From the NCBI RefSeq assembly GCF_022559625.1, contig NZ_CP042288.1:2366155-2430154 (forward strand): DNA of 64,000 nucleotides, in the 5' to 3' direction. Both the position numbers and the translations under genes were made by a program. This document shows positions 1 to 8,067 of the stretch, one piece after another (within the stretch, counting starts at the first letter, position 1; each line of letters opens with the position of its first letter). The notes under the pieces were generated by a model. The model was not told the origin of the DNA and made no database searches. It saw nothing but the letters and a program-made list of their open reading frames with translations. The DNA is from Aquisalinus flavus. Lineage in GTDB: Bacteria; Pseudomonadota; Alphaproteobacteria; Caulobacterales; Parvularculaceae.

Positions 1-516
1 ATATTGCTGCCACAGGTATAGCCCGGTGATGATCGCGACGGTCAGCATCTTCACGCCGCTCTTGACGAACTCGCCGATCCCGTCCGGGCCGTATTTCTGC
101 TTGGCATTGTCGATCGGATTGATCTTGCTCATCTTCGGCTTGATCTTGTCCGTCGCGAAAACGATCGATTGCTGCGCCACGAGGGAGGAGATGATGAACG
201 CCGCCGGAATGACGAAGACCGGCGCCAGCAGCGACCCGAAGCTGATCATCAGATCGGCAAACAGCTTCTTGTCGGGATTGAACAGCAATTCATAGGCATA
301 GGCATCGGGCATGGCGAGGAAGCTCGTCAGCCGGCTCGCCATCGCCGTCGCCGCACTGCCGCCGACCAGCATGATCATGACCGCGAATCCGGCATAGAGC
401 ATGAAGGTGTTCGCCTCGCGCGACTGCGGTACGTCGCCCTTCTTGCGCGCCTCGGCAATCTTGTGCGCGGTGGCGTCGAATGACTTTTCCTGGCCTTCGT
501 CCTGTCCCTCGGCCAC
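1..516 (-). CDS. flhB: Flagellar export gate protein FlhB (N-terminal part, cut by window edge)
   Basis: Inner-membrane switch protein of the flagellar type III export apparatus. I read it directly from the minus strand, starting at a GTG at 516 with three bases between it and the fliR stop. The 172 visible codons show the typical soluble N-terminus with AHKIAEARKKGDVPQSRE, followed by two or three hydrophobic segments and the conserved SKINPIDNAKQKYGPDG stretch. The C-terminal cytoplasmic domain with the NPTH self-cleavage site lies beyond position 1. It follows flhA and fliR in the same direction, as in many alphaproteobacterial export operons. The family call is firm; the GTG start is inferred from the position of the family motif. 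Confidence 0.9.
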   Translation of the reverse strand, partial: MAEGQDEGQEKSFDATAHKIAEARKKGDVPQSREANTFMLYAGFAVMIMLVGGSAATAMASRLTSFLAMPDAYAYELLFNPDKKLFADLMISFGSLLAPVFVIPAAFIISSLVAQQSIVFATDKIKPKMSKINPIDNAKQKYGPDGIGEFVKSGVKMLTVAIITGLYLWQQY

Positions 517-519
517 GGC

Positions 520-1305
520 CTATCTCCCCATCGCGATGATGTCGTCGAGCACGCTGGAGAAGCCGCCGGCCCAGACTGTCAGGATCGTCGTCGCGCACAG
601 GAAGAACAACAAGAGCCCCGCCCCGGTGATCGCCGGGATACCGACAAAGGCGACCATCAGCTGCGGCATTGCCCGGCTGATCGCGCCGAGCATCACGTTA
701 TAGATGAAGTTCAGGATCACGAAGGGCAGCGACAGGGCGAGCGCGAAGGAAAACGCTTCCATCGAGCGCTCCACGGACCAATAGGCCGCCGTATCGGTAT
801 CGGCAAACGCGCCGAGCGCGAACGTGTCATAGGACTGGATCAGCACACGGATCGCCTCGATATGCAGATCCATGGTCACCGCCAGCGCCGTGCCGGCGAG
901 GATCAGGATCGAGGAGATCGTCGTATTGGGCTCTTCCGACGTGGAGCCAAGCAGCTGCGACAACGACATCGCCTGGGCGATGATCGTGCCCGCCATCTGC
1001 AGCACCCAGATCATCACCCGGAAGGCAAAGCCGAGAATGAACCCGCTGAACGCCTCGGCAAAGAACGCTGCCGTGATCGTCGCCGCGCTGGTCGTGTCGA
1101 CTTCATAGCGCGCGAGCACCGGCGGCACGATCATCCAGGTGATGACGAAGGCCGCGATCAGCCGCGCCCGCATGGGGATCTGCGTCTCGCCAATGCCTGG
1201 CAGGAAAAACGCCAGCACCGATACCCGCACGAAGACGGCCATGACGCTGGCGATATAGTCGCCATTGTCGAGGATCATCTGGTTGACGGGTTCGAGAAAC
1301 TCCAT
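520..1305 (-). CDS. fliR: Flagellar biosynthetic protein FliR
   Basis: Polytopic membrane component of the flagellar export gate, which forms the core channel with FliP and FliQ. The 261-residue product has the usual family length. It is dominated by hydrophobic segments and carries the family-like stretches FFLPGIGETQIPMRARL near the N-terminus and ILNFIYNVMLGAISRAMPQ in the C-terminal half. The ATG at 1305 lies 11 bases after the flhA stop, and flhB starts 3 bases beyond its own stop, so the three genes are probably co-transcribed. No fliP is present among its neighbours here. Confidence 0.93.
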   Translation of the reverse strand: MEFLEPVNQMILDNGDYIASVMAVFVRVSVLAFFLPGIGETQIPMRARLIAAFVITWMIVPPVLARYEVDTTSAATITAAFFAEAFSGFILGFAFRVMIWVLQMAGTIIAQAMSLSQLLGSTSEEPNTTISSILILAGTALAVTMDLHIEAIRVLIQSYDTFALGAFADTDTAAYWSVERSMEAFSFALALSLPFVILNFIYNVMLGAISRAMPQLMVAFVGIPAITGAGLLLFFLCATTILTVWAGGFSSVLDDIIAMGR

Positions 1306-1316
1306 GGCGCGGAGTC

Positions 1317-3401
1317 TTACGCGATTCCCACGATCGCAGGCTGTTCTGACGGCGGGATTTCCTCATAGGCGATGACCGGGTTGCGGATGCCCTTGGCCGC
1401 CAGCACGGTCTTCAGGAAGCGGCGGCGGCGGGTCGAGGTCGCGATCGCCGCATAGGTCCCGCGCGAGGCGGAATGGTTCAGCTTCTCCTGTATGGCGCCG
1501 GCGAGGCGATTGAACTCGCCTGGCGGCAGGGCGATGTCGGTCTGGCCGTTCTTGCCGGTCAGCTCGTGCTCGGTGAACAGCTCTTCCCATTTGGGGCCCA
1601 GCTGGACCAGGGGCAGCTTGCCGGCATCGTCGCGCAGCTTGAAGATGAACTGGAACGACAGGCGCTGGCGCACGAACTCCGCGATCTGTTCGGCCGAATT
1701 GAGCGAGCCTTTCACTTCGGAGATCGTCTCAAGGATTACGGCGAGGTTGCGGATCGAGACCCGCTCTTCCAGCAGCAATCGCAGGACCGATTGCAGCGTG
1801 TCCTCGGGCACTTTATCCGGCACGAATTCGTCGAGAATGCGCTGATTGCCCTTGGAACGCTCCGGGCTCGTGAGATGGGTGAACGCGTCGAGGATCTCGC
1901 GCAGGGCCCGGCGGGTCATCAGCTTGCCGAAATTGGCCTGGATCGTTTCGAGGATATGGGTCGCCAGCACTTCCGGCGCCTCGACCACCGGCACGCCGTT
2001 CATCAGCAGTTCCTCGCGCTGGCCGGTCGCCACCCAGCGCGCCGACGCGCCATAGACAGGCTCCTTGACCTTGTCGCCGCGGATCTCCGGATGGGCATTG
2101 TCTTCCATCAGGGCGAGCAGATGGTTCGGCACGATCTTGTTGGCGGCAACCTCCGTGCCCTGGATCTTGATGCGGTATTTCCCGGACTCGAGCGACGCAG
2201 AATCCGTCAGACGGATCGATGGAACGATGAAGCCATATTCCTCGGCGATATATTTCCGGATCTTCTCGATACGCTGGTCGAAGCCGAATTCCGGGTCCAT
2301 CGTCACCGGCACGAGGTCCTTGGCAAGCTCGATATGGATATCGTCAAGGTCGAGCACATCGCCGAGCAGCTTCTCCGGCTCGATCGCATCCTCCGCCTTC
2401 TGGCGTTTCACTTCGGTCTCTGCTGCCTTCTTGCGCTTTTGTTGTTCCTGCCAGGCGAAGAACGCGAGAATCCCCGCCGCGACCGTGAACGGCAGGAAGG
2501 GCAGGCCCGGCATCAGGCCGAAAACGAGAAGGATGCCGGCGACGGTATAAAGCGCGGCCGGATGCTTGCCGAGCTGGTCGAAAAGCGCGAGGTCGACCGA
2601 CCCCTCGCCCCGGCCCTTGGACAGGAGAAGCGCGGCCGAGATCGAGATGATGACGGCCGGGATCTGCGAGACCAGCCCGTCGCCCACCGTCAGGATCGAA
2701 TAGTTCTGCACCGCCTCGCCGAAGGAGAGCTGGTGCACGCCGAGGCCGATCGCCATGCCGGCGATCAGGTTCAGGAGCGTAATCAGAAGCCCGGCAATCG
2801 CATCGCCCTTGACGAATTTCGACACACCGTCGAGCGAGCCGAGGAAGGACGCTTCCTCCTGTTCGACCTCGCGGCGGCGCTTGGCTTCTTCATGGCTGAT
2901 GGCGCCGGCGGCAACGTCAGAGTCGATGGCGAGCTGGCGGCCCGGCATGGCGTCGAGGGCAAAGCGCGCGCCAACCTCAGCCATCCGGCCCGCGCCCTTG
3001 GTGATGACCATGAAGTTGACGATGATCAGCACGCAGAACACGATCAGGCCGAGAAACATGTTCCCGCCCATGATGAACATGGCGAACCCCTCGATCACCC
3101 CGCCCGCGGCATCGGTGCCGGTATGCCCTTCACCGATGATCAGCTTGGTCGAGGAGATGTTCAGTGACAGCCGCAGCAGCAGCGAGGCCAGCAGGATCGA
3201 CGGGAAGGACGAGAAGTCGAGCGGCTTTTCGATGAACAGGGTGATGGTGAAGATCAGGATCGCGAAGGCAAAGGACGCCGTCAGCCCGACATCGAGCATC
3301 CACGCCGGAATCGGCAGCACCATCATGACAATGACGACCATCAACGCCAGCGCGAGCAGCACTGTCGGCTGGTAGAGCGACCGGATACTCAGCTCAGGCA
3401 T
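1317..3401 (-). CDS. flhA: Flagellar export protein FlhA
   Basis: Large gate protein of the flagellar type III export system. Its cytoplasmic domain forms a nonameric ring that receives chaperone-substrate complexes. The 694-residue length is normal. The N-terminal half has about eight membrane segments. The FHIPEP-family signature is seen as GAGRMAEVGARFALDAMPG near residues 135-155, followed by the charged cytoplasmic loop AKRRREVEQEEASF. The C-terminal half is the soluble substrate-docking domain and ends in the typical basic TRRRRFLKTVLA region plus a short acidic tail. It is transcribed toward fliR and flhB. Confidence 0.96.
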   Translation of the reverse strand: MPELSIRSLYQPTVLLALALMVVIVMMVLPIPAWMLDVGLTASFAFAILIFTITLFIEKPLDFSSFPSILLASLLLRLSLNISSTKLIIGEGHTGTDAAGGVIEGFAMFIMGGNMFLGLIVFCVLIIVNFMVITKGAGRMAEVGARFALDAMPGRQLAIDSDVAAGAISHEEAKRRREVEQEEASFLGSLDGVSKFVKGDAIAGLLITLLNLIAGMAIGLGVHQLSFGEAVQNYSILTVGDGLVSQIPAVIISISAALLLSKGRGEGSVDLALFDQLGKHPAALYTVAGILLVFGLMPGLPFLPFTVAAGILAFFAWQEQQKRKKAAETEVKRQKAEDAIEPEKLLGDVLDLDDIHIELAKDLVPVTMDPEFGFDQRIEKIRKYIAEEYGFIVPSIRLTDSASLESGKYRIKIQGTEVAANKIVPNHLLALMEDNAHPEIRGDKVKEPVYGASARWVATGQREELLMNGVPVVEAPEVLATHILETIQANFGKLMTRRALREILDAFTHLTSPERSKGNQRILDEFVPDKVPEDTLQSVLRLLLEERVSIRNLAVILETISEVKGSLNSAEQIAEFVRQRLSFQFIFKLRDDAGKLPLVQLGPKWEELFTEHELTGKNGQTDIALPPGEFNRLAGAIQEKLNHSASRGTYAAIATSTRRRRFLKTVLAAKGIRNPVIAYEEIPPSEQPAIVGIA

Positions 3402-3449
3402 TGATCCCCATCATAGACCCTGCACGACAGCCCCTTCTTCTGGTTATTG

Positions 3450-3713
3450 TTATTGCGAGATGACGGGAAGAACCCGTTCATCGAACAGAGACAGCATCAC
3501 CCGGGCCATGAACCCGGACGAGGCGAAAAACACGACCAGCATGATGGCGAGCTTCGGTACGAAGGTCAGCGTCATCTCCTGAATGGATGTCAGCGCCTGC
3601 AACAGGCCGACAATCACGCCGGCGAGCAACGCCGCGATCAGCAGCGGCATCGAGATGATCGCCGCCGCCCACAGGAATTCCCGCAGGATGGAGAGGATTT
3701 CAAGCTCGCTCAT
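3450..3713 (-). CDS. fliQ: Flagellar biosynthetic protein FliQ
   Basis: Small two-helix membrane protein of the export gate. The 87-residue product matches the family length. It has two hydrophobic segments separated by the conserved loop QALTSIQEMTLTFVPKL, which is diagnostic of FliQ. It lies between fliE and flhA on the same strand, about 48 bases from the flhA start. The family call is secure from the loop motif alone. Confidence 0.95.
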   Translation of the reverse strand: MSELEILSILREFLWAAAIISMPLLIAALLAGVIVGLLQALTSIQEMTLTFVPKLAIMLVVFFASSGFMARVMLSLFDERVLPVISQ

Positions 3714-3743
3714 ACGCGTTCCGGCTCCGGTCCTGTGCCGGTG

Positions 3744-4067
3744 TCAGACCGGCATTCTGAGCAGTTCCTGATACGCTTCCACGACGCGGTTGCGGATCGT
3801 CACTGCGGTTTCCAGCGCGACTTCTGCCCGGGCCAGCGCCTCAACCACGGAGTGCGCATCGGCATTGCCGGTCGTCATCGCTTCGGCGGAAGTCTCGGCG
3901 TGTTCGAAAACATCGGCAAACTGTTTTGCCGCGTCGGCAAGATTGTCCGTCGCGCTCGACGGCTTGGCGCCGCCGAGATCGGGACCTGAGGCCTGCTTGG
4001 AATCGGGCGTCAGCGCCTGGCGGGCGCTGGCATAATTCTTCAAGGCACCAAGAGAAGACGCTTCCAT
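3744..4067 (-). CDS. fliE: Flagellar hook-basal body protein FliE
   Basis: Proximal rod adaptor that links the MS ring and the export gate to the rod. The 107-residue product has a variable N-terminus. Its C-terminus is typical of FliE: a helical region with VALETAVTIRNRVVEAYQE and the terminal LLRMPV. It sits directly after flgC with a 23-base gap, giving the order flgB-flgC-fliE-fliQ-flhA that is common in Alphaproteobacteria. Confidence 0.94.
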   Translation of the reverse strand: MEASSLGALKNYASARQALTPDSKQASGPDLGGAKPSSATDNLADAAKQFADVFEHAETSAEAMTTGNADAHSVVEALARAEVALETAVTIRNRVVEAYQELLRMPV

Positions 4068-4090
4068 GTCTCAATACCTCCTTGTTCGGG

Positions 4091-4483
4091 TTACCGTCTC
4101 AGCAATGCGATCAGGCTGGAATACATTTCCCGCGCCTGCTGAAACGCGGTCAGGTTGGCCTCATAGGACCGGCCTGCCTCCTTGGCATCGGCCATTTCGA
4201 TCATCATGTCCACATTCGACTTGGTGACATAGCCATCCTGGTCGGCGAGCGGGTGGAACGGCTCATAGACCTTGTCGCCCGGCGTCTTGTCCGTGCGCAC
4301 CGGCCCGACGGTCAGGGTCCCTTCGCCCGTCTCGTTGTCATAAACGGTCGCGAAGGAGACGAGCTTGCGCTGATAGTCATTGGTGTCGGCATTCGACAGG
4401 TTTTCGGTGACGATGCGCATGCGGAAAGACTGTGTGCTCATGCCGCTTGCCGCAGCACTCATGGATTTTCCGAGTGAGTCCAT
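4091..4483 (-). CDS. flgC: Flagellar basal-body rod protein FlgC
   Basis: Proximal rod subunit. The 130-residue product has the N-terminal rod-family segment with SAAASGMSTQSFRMRIVTEN and LSNADTNDYQRK (the equivalent of the common SSNLANANTPGY motif). It also has the C-terminal rod helix ending AFQQAREMYSSLIALLRR. The mid-protein tract YVTKSNVDMMIEMADAKEA is typical of FlgC rather than FlgB. It lies 26 bases downstream of flgB. Confidence 0.95.
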   Translation of the reverse strand: MDSLGKSMSAAASGMSTQSFRMRIVTENLSNADTNDYQRKLVSFATVYDNETGEGTLTVGPVRTDKTPGDKVYEPFHPLADQDGYVTKSNVDMMIEMADAKEAGRSYEANLTAFQQAREMYSSLIALLRR

Positions 4484-4509
4484 TTTCTATCCCTCCCTGA
4501 TTTTTCCGC

Positions 4510-4857
4510 CTAGACGTTCCGGCCGAGCGCAAGGCGGAAGATGTCGAGCGTCTTCTTGTAGACCGCCAGCGCCATGTCATGCTGGCCCTTGGCCTCTGCC
4601 GTTTTCAGCATCTGCTCGTCGAGCGAGACATTGTTGCCGTTCGGGGAAACCACGGCTTTCGTTTCCATCCGAACGATGGGAGCTTCCATGGTGTCGACCG
4701 CCCCGAGCTGGCGGGCCTTGCTGAAGTAATCCTCAAAGGGCTGGAGGTCCTGCGCTTTATACCCGGGGGTGTTGGCATTCGCTATATTGTCCGACAGCAC
4801 CGAATGGCGCTGGGCGGCGTAGCGGGACAGGGCAGAGAAGCTGTCGAGAATTTTCAT
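4510..4857 (-). CDS. flgB: Flagellar basal-body rod protein FlgB
   Basis: Proximal rod subunit, 115 residues. The N-terminus carries LSDNIANANTPGYKAQDLQP, the diagnostic rod motif. The C-terminal helix reads AVYKKTLDIFRLALGRNV. It is the first gene of the minus-strand flgB-flgC-fliE-fliQ-flhA-fliR-flhB run and faces fliI across a 101-base AT-rich divergent promoter region. Confidence 0.95.
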   Translation of the reverse strand: MKILDSFSALSRYAAQRHSVLSDNIANANTPGYKAQDLQPFEDYFSKARQLGAVDTMEAPIVRMETKAVVSPNGNNVSLDEQMLKTAEAKGQHDMALAVYKKTLDIFRLALGRNV

Positions 4858-4924
4858 GGGGCAATTCGCGATTTGTTTACGAAGGTTAACGATTCAGTAA
4901 AAAATGCCGCGATATCGTTATCAA

Positions 4925-4932
4925 ATGGTTAA
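4925..4932. promoter_or_regulatory. CtrA-like half-site in the flgB/fliI divergent promoter
   Basis: The 101 bases between flgB and fliI (4858-4958) are AT-rich. They contain ATGGTTAA at this position, whose complement TTAACCAT is the half-site form of the CtrA recognition sequence known from Caulobacter. Two further GGTTAAC words lie close by, near 4884 and 4949. The assignment rests on motif match and recurrence in other flagellar promoters of this window. Direct binding is inferred. Confidence 0.35.
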
Positions 4933-4958
4933 TAAATCCTAACACCGGTTAACTTTTC

Positions 4959-6311
4959 ATGCGCGTCACCCGGCTGGAATCAGCCCTGTCCTCCCTGTCG
5001 ACCGCCGCCGACCAGCCCTTCTGGGGTCATGTCAGCGCGGTAAAGGGCGATGTCGCGAGCATTACCGGCCTGTCCGGCGTCGCCCATCTCGGCGATCGGG
5101 TCACCATCGAGAACGGCCATGGCCACCAGATCGGCGGCGAGGTCATTTCCATGGACGAGGCAAGCGCCATAGCGATCCTCTATGACGAGGCAAGCGCCAT
5201 CCGCGTCGGGGCCAAGGCAAGTTTCGGCCGGCAGGTCGGCCCGAAGCCCTCTCCGTTCTGGACCGGGCATATCCTCAACCCGTTCGGGCTGACAGCGGAT
5301 GGCAAGAGCCCGCCATCGGGCGCGCTGGAAATGCCGCTGAAGAACCCGCCGCCGCCAGCCCCCCGGCGCAAGGCGCTCGGTGCACGGCTCAATACCGGCC
5401 TGTGCGCGCTCGATACCTTCCTGCCCCTGTGCCGGGGCCAGCGCCTCGGCCTGTTCGCGGGGTCAGGCGTCGGCAAGTCGGTCATGCTGTCGGAGCTCGC
5501 CCGCCACATGGAGGCCGACATCGTCGTCCTCGCCCTGATCGGCGAACGCGGGCGCGAAGTGCGCGCCTTTGCCGAGGACGCGCTGGGTCCGGAAGGGCTG
5601 AAACGTTCCGTCGTGTTTGCCGCCACCTCGTCTGACCCGGCCCCGCTGAAAAAGCGCGCCGCCTATATGGCGATGGCGACGGCGGAGTATTTCCGCGACC
5701 AGGGCAAGCATGTACTGCTGCTGTTCGATTCCCTGACCCGCTTTGCCGAATCCCATCGCGAAGTGGCCCTTTCGGCGGGCGAGACGCCCTCCTTGAGGGC
5801 GTTTCCGCCATCGACCTTCCGCGCCGTGGCCGGGCTGTGCGAGCGGGCGGGGCCGGGCCTCGACGGATCCGGCGACATCACCGCCGTTTTCTCCGTCCTG
5901 GTCGCCGGATCGAACATGGAAGAGCCGGTCGCCGACATGGTCCGCGGGATCCTCGACGGCCATGTCGTGCTCGATCGACAGATCGCGGAAAGGGGCCGGT
6001 ATCCGGCCATCGATGTTCGCCGATCGGTCTCGCGGTCGCTGCCCCATGCGGCCAGCGCTGCGGAGAATGGGGTGCTGTCGCGCGGGCGGGCGCTTCTGGG
6101 CGCCTATGAGGAAGCGGCGCCGATGATCCGCGCCGGATTGTACGCGCCGGGCACCGATCCTCTGCTCGACGAGGCGGTCAAGGTCTGGCCGCAGCTCGAC
6201 AGGTTCATCGGCGAGAAATCTCCGGGCGAGACCCATGAAAGCTATGAAAGGCTGATGCAGATCCTCGCCATGCAGCCCGAGGCAGTGGACGAAGCCGGCA
6301 ATAAAGCCTGA
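4959..6311 (+). CDS. fliI: Flagellum-specific ATPase FliI
   Basis: ATPase of the flagellar export apparatus, related to the F1 beta subunit. The 450-residue length is normal. Walker A is FAGSGVGKS around residues 166-174. The catalytic-site region is ALIGERGREVRAF near 192-204. Walker B is HVLLLFDSLTRFA near 251-263, and the arginine-finger region follows. It is the only plus-strand gene in this part, divergent from flgB, and its stop at 6311 directly abuts the end of the DUF1217 gene. An oddity is an in-frame near-duplication, DEASAIAILYDEASAI, with a 17-base exact repeat at 5154-5170 and 5184-5200. Confidence 0.96.
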   Translation: MRVTRLESALSSLSTAADQPFWGHVSAVKGDVASITGLSGVAHLGDRVTIENGHGHQIGGEVISMDEASAIAILYDEASAIRVGAKASFGRQVGPKPSPFWTGHILNPFGLTADGKSPPSGALEMPLKNPPPPAPRRKALGARLNTGLCALDTFLPLCRGQRLGLFAGSGVGKSVMLSELARHMEADIVVLALIGERGREVRAFAEDALGPEGLKRSVVFAATSSDPAPLKKRAAYMAMATAEYFRDQGKHVLLLFDSLTRFAESHREVALSAGETPSLRAFPPSTFRAVAGLCERAGPGLDGSGDITAVFSVLVAGSNMEEPVADMVRGILDGHVVLDRQIAERGRYPAIDVRRSVSRSLPHAASAAENGVLSRGRALLGAYEEAAPMIRAGLYAPGTDPLLDEAVKVWPQLDRFIGEKSPGETHESYERLMQILAMQPEAVDEAGNKA

Positions 6312-7151
6312 TCAGATATTGGACAGCAAAAGGTTGGCGATGCCGACGGACCCCAGCCCGCCGCCGCCCTGAAGCACTTGCAGCGCGCTGTAGCCGGGCG
6401 TCAGCGCCGATGGACCGGCCTCGACCTGGCGGCGCAGCTGGAACCGGCGGATCATGGTCTCGACATTTTCCGGATCGGCCAGCGCCGATACGGACTTGTC
6501 ACCAAATAGCTGAAACGACTTGTCGGCGAGGATTTCCGTCTGGCGGTCGAGATCAAGCTGGGAAAATTCCTGGGGCAGGTTGAACGCCGCCTCGACCACT
6601 TCGCGCAGCGGCAGCGAGGCGGTGATCTTCAGCCAGCCACCGACCTGTGACAGGTTTTCGTTATTGGCGATCGCGCCGATCTCTCGTTCGAAGTTCAGGG
6701 CAAGGCGCATATCGTTGTCGACATTGCCCACCGCCTGTTCGAAGGCGCGGGTGCGGTAATTCTCGACGATACGCTCGATCTGCTTGTCGGTCGGGTCGAA
6801 CCCGCCATTGCCATAGCCAAAGGCGCGGGCAAATTCCTGGTATTGAGGATTGCCGAGCTTGTTGGCGAAAGCATCATCGCTCAGCGTGCCTTCTTCGAGG
6901 ATCTTGCGCACCCAGGCGCCCTTGTTGATATCATCGCCAAGGCCAAAGGCCTCGAGCGCGACGGTCAGCAAGCGGCGGTCGGTGACCAGGTCCTCGACCT
7001 TGGTCGCGCTGCGGATGTTTTCCTTGAAATAATCGATATTGCGCGCGATCTCGGGCGACTTGGTAAAGCTTTCGAACTGGCGGTCATAGGTCCGCTGAAC
7101 GAATTTCCAGCCGGTATAACCGTTCAGGGGAATGACCGGCGTGAAGCTCAT
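6312..7151 (-). CDS. DUF1217 family flagellar-associated protein
   Basis: The 279-residue product matches my knowledge of DUF1217 proteins encoded in alphaproteobacterial flagellar loci. It opens with FTPVIPLNGYTGWKFVQRTY, followed by ESFTKSPEIARNIDYFKENI and ALEAFGLGDDINKGAWVRKI. No signal peptide or membrane segment is evident, and it is rich in predicted helix. Its ATG overlaps the flbT stop (ATGA at 7151), so it is translationally coupled to flbT and probably belongs to flagellin or filament control or assembly. The biochemical role is unknown to me. Confidence 0.85.
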   Translation of the reverse strand: MSFTPVIPLNGYTGWKFVQRTYDRQFESFTKSPEIARNIDYFKENIRSATKVEDLVTDRRLLTVALEAFGLGDDINKGAWVRKILEEGTLSDDAFANKLGNPQYQEFARAFGYGNGGFDPTDKQIERIVENYRTRAFEQAVGNVDNDMRLALNFEREIGAIANNENLSQVGGWLKITASLPLREVVEAAFNLPQEFSQLDLDRQTEILADKSFQLFGDKSVSALADPENVETMIRRFQLRRQVEAGPSALTPGYSALQVLQGGGGLGSVGIANLLLSNI

Positions 7152-7594
7152 CAGACAGCCTGTTTCAGCATTGGCTCACCCATCGCCTGGCGCGAATGGG
7201 CATAGTTCAGGAGCTCTTCTTCGGCCGGCAGGATCGCCTTCAGATGGCAGATGATCGAATAATAGCGGCGCTCCTGCAGGGATTCAACGGCTTTGCCGAG
7301 TCGCTCGGCCGGGTCGCCCATCCGGAATACGCCAAGGAGGTCTTGCAGGGCGCCGGCCAGTTTCTTGCGGCCTTCGGCTTCCTCGATATCGCAGGAGATG
7401 AGGAGCTGGGCGATGTAGTAGGCGCGCTTTACAGGGGTGTTGACGTCTTTCGGATGGATGGCATCGCTAACCCGCAACACGTTGGCGTCGTCATTCTCGA
7501 TGCGGATCTGGGCACGCTTGGCCCCGTTCTGCACGACAACACCGTTGATGATGAACTTCTCGTTCGGTCGCAGGTTCAGTACCAGTCCAGCCAT
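7151..7594 (-). CDS. flbT: Flagellin post-transcriptional regulator FlbT
   Basis: FlbT is known from Caulobacter to act on the 5' untranslated region of flagellin mRNA and to destabilise it when hook assembly is incomplete. The 147-residue product begins LVLNLRPNEKFIINGVVVQN, the hallmark N-terminus. It continues with the family stretch PVKRAYYIAQLLISCDIEEA and then helical C-terminal sequence. It lies one base after flaF and overlaps the DUF1217 gene. Possible RNA targets in this window are the leaders of the four upstream flagellin genes. Confidence 0.95.
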   Translation of the reverse strand: MAGLVLNLRPNEKFIINGVVVQNGAKRAQIRIENDDANVLRVSDAIHPKDVNTPVKRAYYIAQLLISCDIEEAEGRKKLAGALQDLLGVFRMGDPAERLGKAVESLQERRYYSIICHLKAILPAEEELLNYAHSRQAMGEPMLKQAV

Positions 7595-7595
7595 G

Positions 7596-7985
7596 TTACG
7601 CCGCCTCCTCCGCGTCGGGAACGATCCCGGAAAGTCCGCCGATCATTGCCCTATTGATATCGACCAGCACGTCGCGCGATGCCTCGCCGCGCAATACTTT
7701 CATCGTGTGCCGGCTGGTAAAGTCCGCAAGCTGAAGGAGCATGCCGCGCAGCTCCTGGGAAAGCTGGTTGTCGCTGTCGACGACATCGACGGCGATGATA
7801 TTCCACAGGCGGACATTTTCGTGCATCGCCTCGGCGAGATCGGCAAAGCCGCCAATCGTATCCGTGTCCGCTGCAGCGATGCGGGCCGTGATCGACGAGA
7901 AGACTTTCAGTTCGATCTGCTTGCCGGAAGCGGTCTCGCGGTTGCTTGTCGCGTAGGCCTTGGCAGCTAGTCCACTATTAAACAT
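7596..7985 (-). CDS. flaF: Flagellar biosynthesis regulator FlaF
   Basis: FlaF acts with FlbT in controlling flagellin synthesis and secretion in Caulobacter and relatives. The 129-residue product has the typical N-terminus with AAKAYATSNRETASGKQIEL and an all-helical body. The family stretch NVRLWNIIAVDVVDSDNQLS is present, as is DFTSRHTMKVLRGEA. It is the first gene of a flaF-flbT-DUF1217 operon and lies 82 bases after the last flagellin gene on the same strand. Confidence 0.94.
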   Translation of the reverse strand: MFNSGLAAKAYATSNRETASGKQIELKVFSSITARIAAADTDTIGGFADLAEAMHENVRLWNIIAVDVVDSDNQLSQELRGMLLQLADFTSRHTMKVLRGEASRDVLVDINRAMIGGLSGIVPDAEEAA

Positions 7986-8067
7986 TCAAATAACCCTTTA
8001 CCTGGCCGTCTCATTATTCATCCGGACGCCCTGGGCTGAAGATATCGCCAGCGCGGATAAAAATTGG

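Noticed and set aside
1473-3167. Long plus-strand open frame (564 codons) opposite flhA
   Set aside because: It is the antisense shadow of flhA, Arg/Glu/His-rich, with no family features; flhA is certain.
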